A stretch of 64,000 nt of DNA from Verrucomicrobiaceae bacterium (lineage in GTDB: Bacteria > Pseudomonadota > Gammaproteobacteria > Pseudomonadales > CAMLJR01), in NCBI GenBank assembly GCA_028293825.1, contig JAQGNY010000010.1:124001-188000 (forward strand). The letters run 5' to 3'. The translations under genes were made by a program, and so were the position numbers. Below, piece by piece: positions 18,778 to 27,274 of this stretch. The notes beneath the pieces are model-generated. The model made no database searches, was not told the DNA's origin, and was given only the letters and a program-made list of their open reading frames with translations. Positions within the stretch are counted from its first letter, which is position 1. The number at the start of each line of letters is the position of its first letter.

Positions 18778-20256
18778 TTATTGCGCGCGGCTAATCAGGT
18801 ATTGCGTCAATAAGCCTACCGGGCGTCCGGTTGCGCCTTTAGCGGCGCCTTCATCCCATGCGGTGCCGGCGATGTCGAGGTGCGCCCAGCGCATATCTTT
18901 GGTGTAACGCGCCAAGAATGCGGCCGCAGTAATGGCGCCGCCGCCGGGGCTGCCGACGTTGGCCATGTCGGCAAAATTGCTGTCGAGCCCGCGCTGGTAT
19001 TCATCCCACAACGGCATTTGCCAGGCACGATCGCCGACCTGTTGGCCGGCAGCGAGCAGCTCTGCAGCGAAATCATCCTGATTCGTAAACAATCCGCTGG
19101 CGTGCTTGCCCAGCGCGACAACGCATGCGCCGGTGAGCGTGGCGATATCGATAACCGCCGCCGGTTTGAACCGCGCTGCATAGGTGAGCGCATCGCACAG
19201 CACGAGCCGGCCTTCGGCGTCGGTGTTGAGGATTTCGATAGTCTGACCGGACATGCTGGTGACCACGTCGCCGGGTTTGGTGGCGTTGCCGTTCGGCATG
19301 TTCTCGCTGGCGGCGATAATGCCGACCACATTGATCGGCAGCTTCAATTCGACAATGGCGCTGAAAGTGCCGAGCACGCTGGCCGCGCCGCACATGTCGT
19401 ATTTCATCTCATCCATTTTTGCAGCGGGCTTTATGCTGATGCCGCCGCTGTCGAAGGTAATACCTTTGCCCACCAACACCTGCGGTGCGTCGGTGCGCTT
19501 GCCGCCGCGATACTCCAGCACGATCAGTTTGGCCGGTTGGTTAGAGCCTGCGGAAACACACAGCAGCGCGCCCATGCCGAGGTCGCGCATGGCTTTCTCT
19601 TCGAGAATTTTCGCGGTGACCTGCGTGCTCTTGCGCGCAAAAGCGCGCGCTTCGCTGGCGAGAAAGCTGGGTGTGCAGATATTCGGCGGCAAATCGCCGA
19701 GTCGACGCGCGACATTCATGCCGCGTCCGATCGCAATGCCGCGACTAATCGCGGTGCGGTGCGCGCTTGTAGTGGCATCGGCGATAAATAATTTGCGCAG
19801 TGCGAGCGCGGGTTTCGGCTTGCTCAGCGTTTGCGTGTAACGGTATTCGCGCAATGTGGCGGCCAGCGCCAGCTGCGTGAGCTGCCAGTTTTGATCGCGC
19901 CCTGTGACATTTAAATCGTCGAGTAGCCAATAGGCTTCTTCGAGTTTTTGCTCGGCCAACGTGCCAAGCACTGTTTGGGTGAGCTTGCGAAAATCGGCGT
20001 CGCTCAGCGCGCCATTGCCGATGCCGACGATTAATACGCGCTCGGCGGCGATGCCGGGCACCGACGGCAGCAACAAGGTATTGCCGCGTTCGCCGGTAAT
20101 ATCGCCGCGCTTTTTCAGTTTTGCGATCAGCCCATCGGTGGCGCTATCGATGGCTTTCGCGGTGCTGCGCAATGAACCGCTGCTGGAAATGCCGATGACG
20201 AGGCACGGTGTACGCAATTGTTGAGGTGAAGAAAAACTTTTGCCGCTGATTTGCAT
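18778..20256 (-). CDS. pepA: Leucyl aminopeptidase (M17)
   Basis: Cytosolic hexameric aminopeptidase with two metals that removes N-terminal residues from peptides. In E. coli it also binds DNA as an accessory factor in Xer recombination and carAB control. The 492-residue protein has the M17 signature NTDAEGRLVL, the metal-binding segments VGKGITFDSGG and KYDMCGAASVLG, and the typical variable N-terminal domain. It is divergent from lptF, the common gammaproteobacterial arrangement. The space between them (20257-20515) must carry both promoters. Confidence 0.97.
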   Translation of the reverse strand: MQISGKSFSSPQQLRTPCLVIGISSSGSLRSTAKAIDSATDGLIAKLKKRGDITGERGNTLLLPSVPGIAAERVLIVGIGNGALSDADFRKLTQTVLGTLAEQKLEEAYWLLDDLNVTGRDQNWQLTQLALAATLREYRYTQTLSKPKPALALRKLFIADATTSAHRTAISRGIAIGRGMNVARRLGDLPPNICTPSFLASEARAFARKSTQVTAKILEEKAMRDLGMGALLCVSAGSNQPAKLIVLEYRGGKRTDAPQVLVGKGITFDSGGISIKPAAKMDEMKYDMCGAASVLGTFSAIVELKLPINVVGIIAASENMPNGNATKPGDVVTSMSGQTIEILNTDAEGRLVLCDALTYAARFKPAAVIDIATLTGACVVALGKHASGLFTNQDDFAAELLAAGQQVGDRAWQMPLWDEYQRGLDSNFADMANVGSPGGGAITAAAFLARYTKDMRWAHLDIAGTAWDEGAAKGATGRPVGLLTQYLISRAQ

Positions 20257-20515
20257 AGCCGTCCTCGCAAGACAAATGAAATGAGATTGGGGATAATCGC
20301 GCCGCAGTGAACAATGCGCTCTTGCCCTTCACCGTTGTTGAGACAATGCCGCGTGCCGATGTTGTTGCCGCGCGCAGTTTTTTTCGATGAGTTTTATAGC
20401 TATCGATTGCGCCAATGAAAATCGCAAAACGATTTTTATTGCCAGACGACAGTGTAGATGTGTGCTCTCCGATTTGGAAAGGGCGGTCTTTTGTGTATTC
20501 GCGGACGATAATTGC

Positions 20516-21634
20516 GTGATTTTGTTTCGATATATAACCCGTGAAATTCTGCTCACGATGCTGGCGGTCAGTTTTACGCTGCTGGTGATTGTGATCAGCA
20601 GTCGTTTGGTGACTTATCTTAATTCGGCGGCATCCGGCGATATTCCGCCGAGCTTGGTGTTCTCGATAATTTTCTTTCGCATGCCGGGGTTTCTCGAATT
20701 GATCCTGCCGCTGGCGTTTTTCATCAGCGTGCTGCTCGCTCTGGGCCGTTTTTATGTCGACAGCGAGATGGTTGTCATTGCGGCCTGCGGCATCAGCCCA
20801 CAGCGTTTATTCGCGATGGTGTTGGCGCCGGCGCTGTTGGTGGCGCTATTGGTCGCCGCGATCAGTTTGTTTATCAGTCCGTATACGACCTTGCGTGCAC
20901 AGACGATGCTCAACGATGCCGGTAACGCCAGCGGGCTTGAGTCGTTGGGCGCGGGACAATTTCGCGTCATTAATCAGGGCCGCGGCCGCGTCACCTACGT
21001 CGATAAACTGGCCGACAAAACCAACGAAATGCTCGGTGTATTTGCGGCCGATCGTTACACCGAAAATGACGGCTCCAGTCGGCAGGTAATTCTTGTTGCC
21101 GAACGCGGCCACACTGAAACCGATGCGGAATCTTCGTCGCGTTTTCTGGTATTGCAGAACGGCACGCGCTACATCGGCCAACCCGGCGATGCGCAATTTC
21201 AGGTGATGGATTTTGCCAAGCTCGGCCAGCAGATGGATCAGGAAAGTCGGCGCCCGCTGTATCGTAAACAAAATACGCTGACGACAGCGGAGCTGTTTCA
21301 TTCGCGCCGCGCCGATTCAAAAGCGACCTTGCAATGGCGCTTTTCGCTCGGTCTGTTGGTGTTGGTGTCGACCTTGACTGCGGTGGCTCTGGCGCGTACC
21401 GACCATCGCCGTGGCCGTTACGGCAAATTGTTTCCCGCCTTTTTACTCTTCATGTTGTATTTGGTGTTGCTGAATGCCGCGCGTGAAGGTGTCGGCAATC
21501 AGCGCATTCCGGTCAATGTCGGTTTGTGGTGGGTGCACGGATTGTTCGTTATCGTCGGCGCCGCCTTTTTGATGGGGCCGGACCGTCTGCGCACATGGCG
21601 TTCTAAGCGCCTGTCCACGGTGAGAACCGCATGA
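20516..21634 (+). CDS. lptF: LPS export ABC transporter permease LptF
   Basis: Inner-membrane permease that, with LptG and the LptB ATPase, extracts lipopolysaccharide from the inner membrane. From GTG 20516 the protein is 372 residues and starts VILFRYITREILLTML, matching the usual LptF N-terminus. An in-frame ATG 43 codons upstream would add a cysteine- and arginine-rich extension not seen in the family. Six hydrophobic segments flank a periplasmic beta-jellyroll region (SRFLVLQNGTRYIGQPGDAQ). The last four bases overlap the lptG start (ATGA), indicating coupled translation. It is divergent from pepA. Confidence 0.96.
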   Translation: MILFRYITREILLTMLAVSFTLLVIVISSRLVTYLNSAASGDIPPSLVFSIIFFRMPGFLELILPLAFFISVLLALGRFYVDSEMVVIAACGISPQRLFAMVLAPALLVALLVAAISLFISPYTTLRAQTMLNDAGNASGLESLGAGQFRVINQGRGRVTYVDKLADKTNEMLGVFAADRYTENDGSSRQVILVAERGHTETDAESSSRFLVLQNGTRYIGQPGDAQFQVMDFAKLGQQMDQESRRPLYRKQNTLTTAELFHSRRADSKATLQWRFSLGLLVLVSTLTAVALARTDHRRGRYGKLFPAFLLFMLYLVLLNAAREGVGNQRIPVNVGLWWVHGLFVIVGAAFLMGPDRLRTWRSKRLSTVRTA

Positions 21635-22692
21635 TGCAATTAATTACGCGCTACGTCGGCAAGCAAGTTCTCGCCGCAATTTTGCTGGTGTTGGTGGTGC
21701 TGCTGGGGCTGGATTTAATTGTCGGCATTATCGATCAAACCGAAGATTTGAGCGGACGTTATACGCTCGGCCCCGCTGCGTTATATACGGTGATGCAGCT
21801 GCCCAGCCATGTTGCGCAATTGCTGCCGTTTTCGATTTTGATCGGCTGTTTGGCCGGGCTAGGTTCGCTCGCGGGCACCAGCGAATTAGTGGTGATTCGC
21901 ACCGCAGGCGTCTCGATCTCGCGCATTTTGTGGATGGCGTTGCGACCGGCCTTGCTGGTGGCTTTTGCGGGTTTGGTGGTGGCGGAATTCATCGCCCCCA
22001 AATACCAGCAGACCGCACAAAGTTATCGCGCCATGCTGCTGCAGAAGAAAGATATCAGCGTCAACGAGTACGGCTTGTGGCATCGCGAAGGCAACAGCTT
22101 CATCCACTTCAACGCGGTAAAGCCGGACGGAGAGTTGTTCGGCGTGTCGATGTTCCAGCTCGATGAAGCCCGCCATTTGCAGCGGGCATTGTTTGCACAA
22201 CGCGCGACTTATCAAGACAAACAATGGCTGCTAGAGGATGTGCGCGAGACCGTCTTTAAGGGCGATCATCTCGAAACTAATGCCGTGCCGAATGAGCATT
22301 GGGAAACGCAGTTATCGCCGCAGCTGTTAAATATTTTGGTGCTGAACCCGATTAATTTATCGATCAGCGGTTTGTGGCGTTACGTAAGTTTTCTGCGCGA
22401 GCAGGGTTCAAATACCGGCCAATACGAACTCGCGTTGTGGAGCAAACTGCTACAACCGCTGGCGGCAATCAGTCTGGTATTAGTGGCCGCGTCGATTATT
22501 TTCGGGCCGCTGCGCCAATCGTCGATGGGGACACGCGTGTTCACCGGTCTGATGATCGGCATCGTGTTTCGAATCAGTCAGGATATGTTGGGGCCAGCCA
22601 GTATGGTGTTCGGGTTTACACCGATCCTTGCCTCGCTAGCGCCGATTCTGGTCAGCCTGATGGCAGGGTTTTTAATGTTGCGGCGCCGTTAG
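21631..22692 (+). CDS. lptG: LPS export ABC transporter permease LptG
   Basis: Partner permease of LptF in the LptB2FG complex. The 353-residue protein opens MMQLITRYVGKQVLAAILLV and has the family DLIVGIIDQTEDL and periplasmic YGLWHREGNSFIHF segments, with hydrophobic helices at both ends. Its start overlaps lptF by four bases. Its stop codon overlaps that of the convergent RDD gene by three bases, so transcripts must run into each other unless stopped by an unseen signal. Confidence 0.96.
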   Translation: MMQLITRYVGKQVLAAILLVLVVLLGLDLIVGIIDQTEDLSGRYTLGPAALYTVMQLPSHVAQLLPFSILIGCLAGLGSLAGTSELVVIRTAGVSISRILWMALRPALLVAFAGLVVAEFIAPKYQQTAQSYRAMLLQKKDISVNEYGLWHREGNSFIHFNAVKPDGELFGVSMFQLDEARHLQRALFAQRATYQDKQWLLEDVRETVFKGDHLETNAVPNEHWETQLSPQLLNILVLNPINLSISGLWRYVSFLREQGSNTGQYELALWSKLLQPLAAISLVLVAASIIFGPLRQSSMGTRVFTGLMIGIVFRISQDMLGPASMVFGFTPILASLAPILVSLMAGFLMLRRR

Positions 22693-23174
22693 CGAGAGCG
22701 CTTTGGCAACACCACGACCCGCGTATGAGAGGCGCGGTCGTGCCAGGTTAAATGGTCGCGATTTAACAGCAGCCAAAAGTATCCAAGCCCGCCGCAAGCT
22801 AACGACACGACACTAACGCCCGATCGTATTAAGCACTGCGGCCATGTCGGTCGATTACCGGTGCTGCTATCGAGCCGTAATCGCCACGCCTGCATTCCTA
22901 ATGTTTGCCCATTTTTGCGCCAGAAATACCAGTAAAAGCTGCACACGATGACCACGGTGTAAATCATCATTACCGGCGCTGGCGCAATGGGTGGCAGATC
23001 GTGGGTAACGCTATCGTTTTGTAATTGCGACTGGCCGCGAAGTATAAGAATTAAGATCAACGGCGCGACCAATAAACCAAATAGTAGAAACGTATCGTAA
23101 ACGAGTGCAGCTAAGCGACGAAAAACCCCGGCATGCGGTAGGGCAGAACTAGTTGGGGTATCGAGTGAGGGCAT
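22689..23174 (-). CDS. RDD family membrane protein
   Basis: A small inner-membrane protein of 161 residues with about three hydrophobic helices: one after RRLAALVYDTFLLFGLL, one around MMIYTVVIVCSFYWYFW, and one near SVVSLACGGLGYFWLLL. The RDD pattern (FRRLAALVYD; NGQTLGMQAWRLRL) is clear. RDD proteins are of unresolved function; some have been linked to ion exchange. ATG 23174 is chosen over the longer frame to 23207, which adds an unlikely Arg-rich start. It is convergent with and overlaps lptG at the stop codons. Confidence 0.85.
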   Translation of the reverse strand: MPSLDTPTSSALPHAGVFRRLAALVYDTFLLFGLLVAPLILILILRGQSQLQNDSVTHDLPPIAPAPVMMIYTVVIVCSFYWYFWRKNGQTLGMQAWRLRLDSSTGNRPTWPQCLIRSGVSVVSLACGGLGYFWLLLNRDHLTWHDRASHTRVVVLPKRSR

Positions 23175-23244
23175 GAAAGCGGCAGCGCGTGACGAAGGGC
23201 GCCGCATTCTAGCAAATCGCTATCCGGATAAAATCCGAAAGAAT

Positions 23245-23766
23245 TTAAAAACTGTATTGCGCTTTGAGTCGTATTTCGTCGCCGCTGACTTTGACGTTGT
23301 AATCCATCTCGCCGGAGTAGCTCGACTTGCTACGCAGTGACCCATTTTCGTCAGGCAGCATATTGGAGCCTTGCGCATTGCGCGAACGATAGGCTTTGTA
23401 TGCGGTTTTTACGTAGGAGCGAAACACTTCACCGAGCGCCGAGCCTCCGCTTTTACTTTGGTATCCGGGGCGGAATTGTTCCATCCACAACAGGTTGAAG
23501 CGTAGGTTGGGATCGTCTTCAGCGACTAGTCGGTTGCCGTGCTCGGCATCGGTAACGATCGTGAAGGTGCGGGTAGGTTGATAGCCTTTACTTTCCGGCA
23601 ACTTTAAAAGTTGATGATAGAAAGCGTCGTCTTTTGGTTTTGCAGATATGGATGAGGAGAATGAGTCGGCCTGGCAGGGCGCTATTCCGTAAATAGCGAG
23701 AGCAGCAGCAACGCAGTTCATACGCGCCATGCAAATGCGGATTTGCAATTTATTTAATGTGCTCAT
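23245..23766 (-). CDS. Exported protein of unknown function
   Basis: A 173-residue protein with an N-terminal signal-like segment (MNCVAAALAIYGIAPCQA, cleavage likely near residue 33). The mature part is polar, with aromatic residues at alternating positions near the end (SGEMDYNVKVSGDEIRLKAQ) and a terminal Phe. Such an ending is reminiscent of outer-membrane beta strands, but the protein is small for a full barrel. GGGAG a few bases before the start at 23766 supports it. It lies head to head with a two-component system (24028), so it may be a target or sensed partner. I do not recognise the family. Confidence 0.7.
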   Translation of the reverse strand: MSTLNKLQIRICMARMNCVAAALAIYGIAPCQADSFSSSISAKPKDDAFYHQLLKLPESKGYQPTRTFTIVTDAEHGNRLVAEDDPNLRFNLLWMEQFRPGYQSKSGGSALGEVFRSYVKTAYKAYRSRNAQGSNMLPDENGSLRSKSSYSGEMDYNVKVSGDEIRLKAQYSF

Positions 23767-24027
23767 GAGCGTCTCCCGCCGTGGCGGCTGATTTGCTCGT
23801 CCGTGTCTGCAGTGTGACTAAGTTCCAACAAATTGTCGCCGCAAAATTTAGACATGTTTAGCATATTCCAGTTCAAATTTTGCATTGGCGGTTGTTAGCG
23901 TCACCGGTTTTGTTTGCGCGACGCTTTCGTAACATATTGGCAATGTAGCAATGCCTGAAAATGACGATAATCCGACCCCGTGGAACTGTGACAGGCTACT
24001 CGCGAGATATGACCAAATGGAGAACTC

Positions 24028-24711
24028 ATGCACATCCTGTTGATTGAGGATGACATCGATGTAGCTGACTACATCGGAAAAGGCCTACGTGAAAACCAGC
24101 ATACGGTGGAGCATGCGGCCGAAGGAAATAAAGGTCTCGATCGCAGCCGCACTGGCAGTTTTGACGCGATGATTGTCGATCGCATGCTGCCCGCGCTCGA
24201 CGGTTTGAGCATTATTCAGGACATGCGCGATCGCGGTGACAAAACCCCAGTGCTCATTCTGAGCGCGCTGGGCAATGTCGATGATCGCGTCAAAGGTTTA
24301 CGCGCCGGTGGCGACGATTACTTGGTAAAGCCATTTGCGTTCGCCGAATTGCTGGCGCGGCTTGAAGCGATTCAGCGGCGGCAACAAGCTAATAAATATG
24401 AAACCCGTTTAAAGGTGGCAGATCTGGAAATGGATTTGCTCTCGCACCGAGTCACCCGCGGGGGACAAGTACTTACCTTGCAGCCGCGCGAATACAAATT
24501 ACTTGAGTACATGATGCAGCATGCTGGACAGGTAGTTACCCGTACGATGTTGCTCGAAAATGTGTGGGACTATCATTTCGATCCGCAGACTAATGTCATC
24601 GATGTGCACATTAGTCGGCTGCGGCAAAAAATCGACCGTGGTTTTGATTCTGCTCTTTTAAGTACTGTTCGCGGTGCCGGTTATTTATTACAAGATCCTG
24701 AGCACGCATGA
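24028..24711 (+). CDS. OmpR/PhoB-family response regulator
   Basis: A 227-residue DNA-binding regulator. The receiver has the acidic pair EDD near residues 7-9, phospho-acceptor Asp51 (MIVDRMLP), Ser in the switch position (LILSALG) and Lys in DDYLVKPF. The C-terminal winged-helix has the usual LTLQPREYKLLEYMMQH and TNVIDVHISRLRQKI segments. The stop overlaps the kinase start by four bases, so the pair is one operon. The nearest divergent gene is the exported unknown at 23245-23766. The signal is unknown; the receiver/kinase type resembles QseB/TctD-like systems, but this is not a firm assignment. Confidence 0.93.
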   Translation: MHILLIEDDIDVADYIGKGLRENQHTVEHAAEGNKGLDRSRTGSFDAMIVDRMLPALDGLSIIQDMRDRGDKTPVLILSALGNVDDRVKGLRAGGDDYLVKPFAFAELLARLEAIQRRQQANKYETRLKVADLEMDLLSHRVTRGGQVLTLQPREYKLLEYMMQHAGQVVTRTMLLENVWDYHFDPQTNVIDVHISRLRQKIDRGFDSALLSTVRGAGYLLQDPEHA

Positions 24712-26090
24712 ATCTGAAGCGCATTTTATCGAGCCTCACGTTTCGATTTATGTTCACGTATGTAACGGCGTTGAGCTTTGCCGGCTTCACGTTACTTGCG
24801 CTGTTATTTACCTCGTATTCGCTTAATTATTTCAGCTCGGTAAATCTGTCGATCAAGGACGAGTCGGCACGCCTTCTTACTATTTATCGCGCTGGTGGTA
24901 GCGCGGCTCTTGAAGCGGCATTCGCGGTGCCGCAAACCGGGCGCGCCGAGCAGCATTTTTTATATTTGCTGGCAGATGCCGAACAGCAACCTCTGGCCGG
25001 CACGCTATTGCAGTGGCCTTCTAAAACTTTCCAGTCGTGGGCCGCATTAAATCACGGTGTTTCGTTTCAGGATTTAACCAAAGGCCAGGAACAGCTGATC
25101 ACCAGTGTCACCAAACTCGATACCGGCGAATTGCTTTTGGTTGCGCGCGATTACGGCGACAACATTTTGCTCGAGCACATCATTTTTAACGTGATGGTGC
25201 GCAGTTTGGTACTGATGATTTTGATGGCAGCGGTAGGCGGCGCGGTGCTGGCTGGTACCGGATTGCGTCGCGTCGATCTTATTAATCGCACGGTCGAATC
25301 CATCATTCAGGGCGATTTGACGCGCCGTATCGATATGAATGGTTTTCACGGCGATTTCAAGCGTCTTTCCGCTACATTCAACCGTATGCTGGATCGCATT
25401 CAAATGCTGATGGAAGGCATGCGGCAGGTGTCCGATAACATCGCGCACGATTTGCGGACACCGCTGACGCGGCTACGCAATCGCCTCACCGATCTGCAAA
25501 ATATGGTGGATGGCGATGCCCAGGACAAAGTGCAGAATCTGCTCGAAGAAGCCGACAATCTGCTGTCGACCTTTAATGCCTTGTTGCGAATTGCGCAAAT
25601 CGAATCCGGTAATCGACTCGCGGAATTTACGGTGCTCGATATCACCGTCATCCTGCGCGACGTGATGGAGCTCTACGAACCGTTAGCCGTTGAAAAACAC
25701 ATCACGGTAAGTACCGATTTGCGCGGTCCGCTGAATGTGCGCGGCGATCGCGATTTATTGTTTCAGGCATTCGCCAATCTGCTCGACAACGCCATTAAAT
25801 ACACGCCCGATGCCGGCGTTATTCGACTCGCTGCGTTTGTCAGTGTGGAGACTTTACACGTCGAAGTCGTCGATAGCGGAATGGGCGTACATGCGGGCGA
25901 TCGCGATAAAGTGTTTCAGCGTTTCTATCGCGTTGAAGCGAGTCGCGGGCAGCAACCGGGAAATGGATTGGGTCTTAGCTTGGTGCGGGCCGTGGTGAAT
26001 TTGCATTCCGGCAGTATTTTATTAGGCGATAGCACTCCGGGATTGCATGTCGATGTGCGTCTGCCCGCGCTCCTTAATTTGCCAGCGTAA
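24708..26090 (+). CDS. Sensor histidine kinase
   Basis: A 460-residue membrane kinase paired with the regulator just upstream. It has a first transmembrane helix at about residues 13-35, a ~130-residue periplasmic sensor, a second helix near 165-185 and a HAMP linker (RRVDLINRTVESIIQGDLTR). The H-box is DNIAHDLRTPLTRLRNRL, and the ATPase domain has N- and G-boxes (FANLLDNAIKYTP, VDSGMGV, GNGLGLSLV). All catalytic elements are present. Its last 17 bases overlap the end of the convergent repeat-protein gene. Confidence 0.93.
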   Translation: MNLKRILSSLTFRFMFTYVTALSFAGFTLLALLFTSYSLNYFSSVNLSIKDESARLLTIYRAGGSAALEAAFAVPQTGRAEQHFLYLLADAEQQPLAGTLLQWPSKTFQSWAALNHGVSFQDLTKGQEQLITSVTKLDTGELLLVARDYGDNILLEHIIFNVMVRSLVLMILMAAVGGAVLAGTGLRRVDLINRTVESIIQGDLTRRIDMNGFHGDFKRLSATFNRMLDRIQMLMEGMRQVSDNIAHDLRTPLTRLRNRLTDLQNMVDGDAQDKVQNLLEEADNLLSTFNALLRIAQIESGNRLAEFTVLDITVILRDVMELYEPLAVEKHITVSTDLRGPLNVRGDRDLLFQAFANLLDNAIKYTPDAGVIRLAAFVSVETLHVEVVDSGMGVHAGDRDKVFQRFYRVEASRGQQPGNGLGLSLVRAVVNLHSGSILLGDSTPGLHVDVRLPALLNLPA

Positions 26091-26787
26091 GGTGATCGGT
26101 ATTCGGCGCTGGCGGCGCAGCGGTTTCACGCTGCTCGGGCGTGAGCAATTCGGTTCCTGCCGGCGCCAGCGACAGCGCGCTGATGTCCGGTTCGACCGGT
26201 TCAACAGATTCGTGAAGTGTTTCGAGTATCGTTCCCGCTGGCGCCAGCGTTAAATCGCTGACATCCGGTATCGCAATTGGCGGCTGTTCTCTTTCTTGCG
26301 CGCTGAGCAATTCGCCCCCTGCTGCCGCTAACGACAAACCACTCACATCCGGCGCTATTACGTGTGCGGCCTCAACCGCAGGCAATGGACTTTGCGGCGC
26401 GAGCTGTAACGTCGTCGTATCGATTACCGATGCGACAATTTGGCGGCGCTCATCCGGCTTCAATAAATCAGTTCCTGCAGGCGCAAGACTCAGTTGGCTC
26501 GCTTCCGCGACAGTGGCAGTTTGCGCCGGCACCAACGTCGTTGTTGGCGCGCTCGCTTGTGCTTTAAACGCAACTTCAACGCCAGCGCTGGCCAGCGCTT
26601 CGCGGTATTTAAGCGCTGTGTTTTTGTCGATGCCCCGTTTTAGAAGATGCGGTTTGCCGGTGAGCATGCCGGTCATGGCGTCGGGCGTCGATTTGAACAA
26701 AGCAGCCAAACGCTGAGCGGCTTGCGCCGGCGTCGCATTTTCGGCAAGTTTGCCAGTCAGATAAACATCGTAAAGGGGCGTATCCAT
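26074..26787 (-). CDS. Repeat protein with LSLAPAG motifs, unknown function
   Basis: A 237-residue protein in two parts. Residues 1-75 form a compact domain (YDVYLTGKLAENATPAQAAQ ... LKRGIDKNTALKYREALASA) that looks like a small alpha/beta fold. The rest is built of imperfect units around L-S/T-LAPAG-x-x-LL, at about residues 99-109, 127-130 (decayed), 151-161, 179-189, 205-215 and a final truncated LTLAN. Units are spaced 24-28 residues apart by Pro/Glu-rich linkers. There is no signal peptide or membrane segment. ATG 26787 is preferred; an upstream frame extends to 27051 but runs antisense into bolA and reads unlike protein. The function is unknown. Confidence 0.75.
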   Translation of the reverse strand: MDTPLYDVYLTGKLAENATPAQAAQRLAALFKSTPDAMTGMLTGKPHLLKRGIDKNTALKYREALASAGVEVAFKAQASAPTTTLVPAQTATVAEASQLSLAPAGTDLLKPDERRQIVASVIDTTTLQLAPQSPLPAVEAAHVIAPDVSGLSLAAAGGELLSAQEREQPPIAIPDVSDLTLAPAGTILETLHESVEPVEPDISALSLAPAGTELLTPEQRETAAPPAPNTDHLTLAN

Positions 26788-26899
26788 CGTTCCGCGCTCA
26801 TGCGATTCAATTAGCGCTAACGTTAGCTGCGACGTTGATCCTGCGCAATCAAAAGCGCAGTGAGCGGCGTATAATCGCGCGCTCACGACGGGGGTGATC

Positions 26900-27223
26900 A
26901 TGTCAGTCAAACAACAGATTGAAAGTAAACTCAGCAATGCACTGCCGCTGACGCTGCTCGAAGTCGTCAACGAGTCGCACATGCACAGCGTGCCACCGGG
27001 ATCGGAAAGCCATTTCAAAGTGGTGTTGGTATCGGCCGAATTTGCCGGCAAGCGCGCCGTTGCTCGCCATCAATTGGTGTACGGCGTTCTCGCCGATGAG
27101 CTGGCAGGTCCGGTGCATGCGCTGGCGTTGCATACCTACACGGTCGAGGAGTGGCAGCAGCGCAACGCCGCAGCGCCGGCCTCGCCCGAATGTTTGGGCG
27201 GCAGTAGACACGATCGCGGTTGA
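26900..27223 (+). CDS. BolA family protein
   Basis: A 107-residue BolA/IbaG-type protein, a partner of monothiol glutaredoxins in [2Fe-2S] handling and, in some species, a stress-responsive DNA-binding protein. The family core is complete: LEVVNESHMHSVPPGSESHF, KVVLVSAEFAGKRAVARHQ, LVYGVLADEL. Candidate cluster-ligand histidines lie in the HMH and ARH motifs. GGGGTGA a few bases before ATG 26900 supports this start over GTG 26894. It precedes trhO by 51 bases on the same strand. Confidence 0.93.
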   Translation: MSVKQQIESKLSNALPLTLLEVVNESHMHSVPPGSESHFKVVLVSAEFAGKRAVARHQLVYGVLADELAGPVHALALHTYTVEEWQQRNAAAPASPECLGGSRHDRG

Positions 27224-27274
27224 GTGCCATCGCCACTAATTCAATGTGTTAGATAATTTGCATCCGGTTTTACT

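Noticed and set aside
18880-19791. 303-codon plus-strand frame inside pepA
   Set aside because: Antisense to pepA, which has its full M17 signature; the frame reads His/Ala/Gly-rich without domains.
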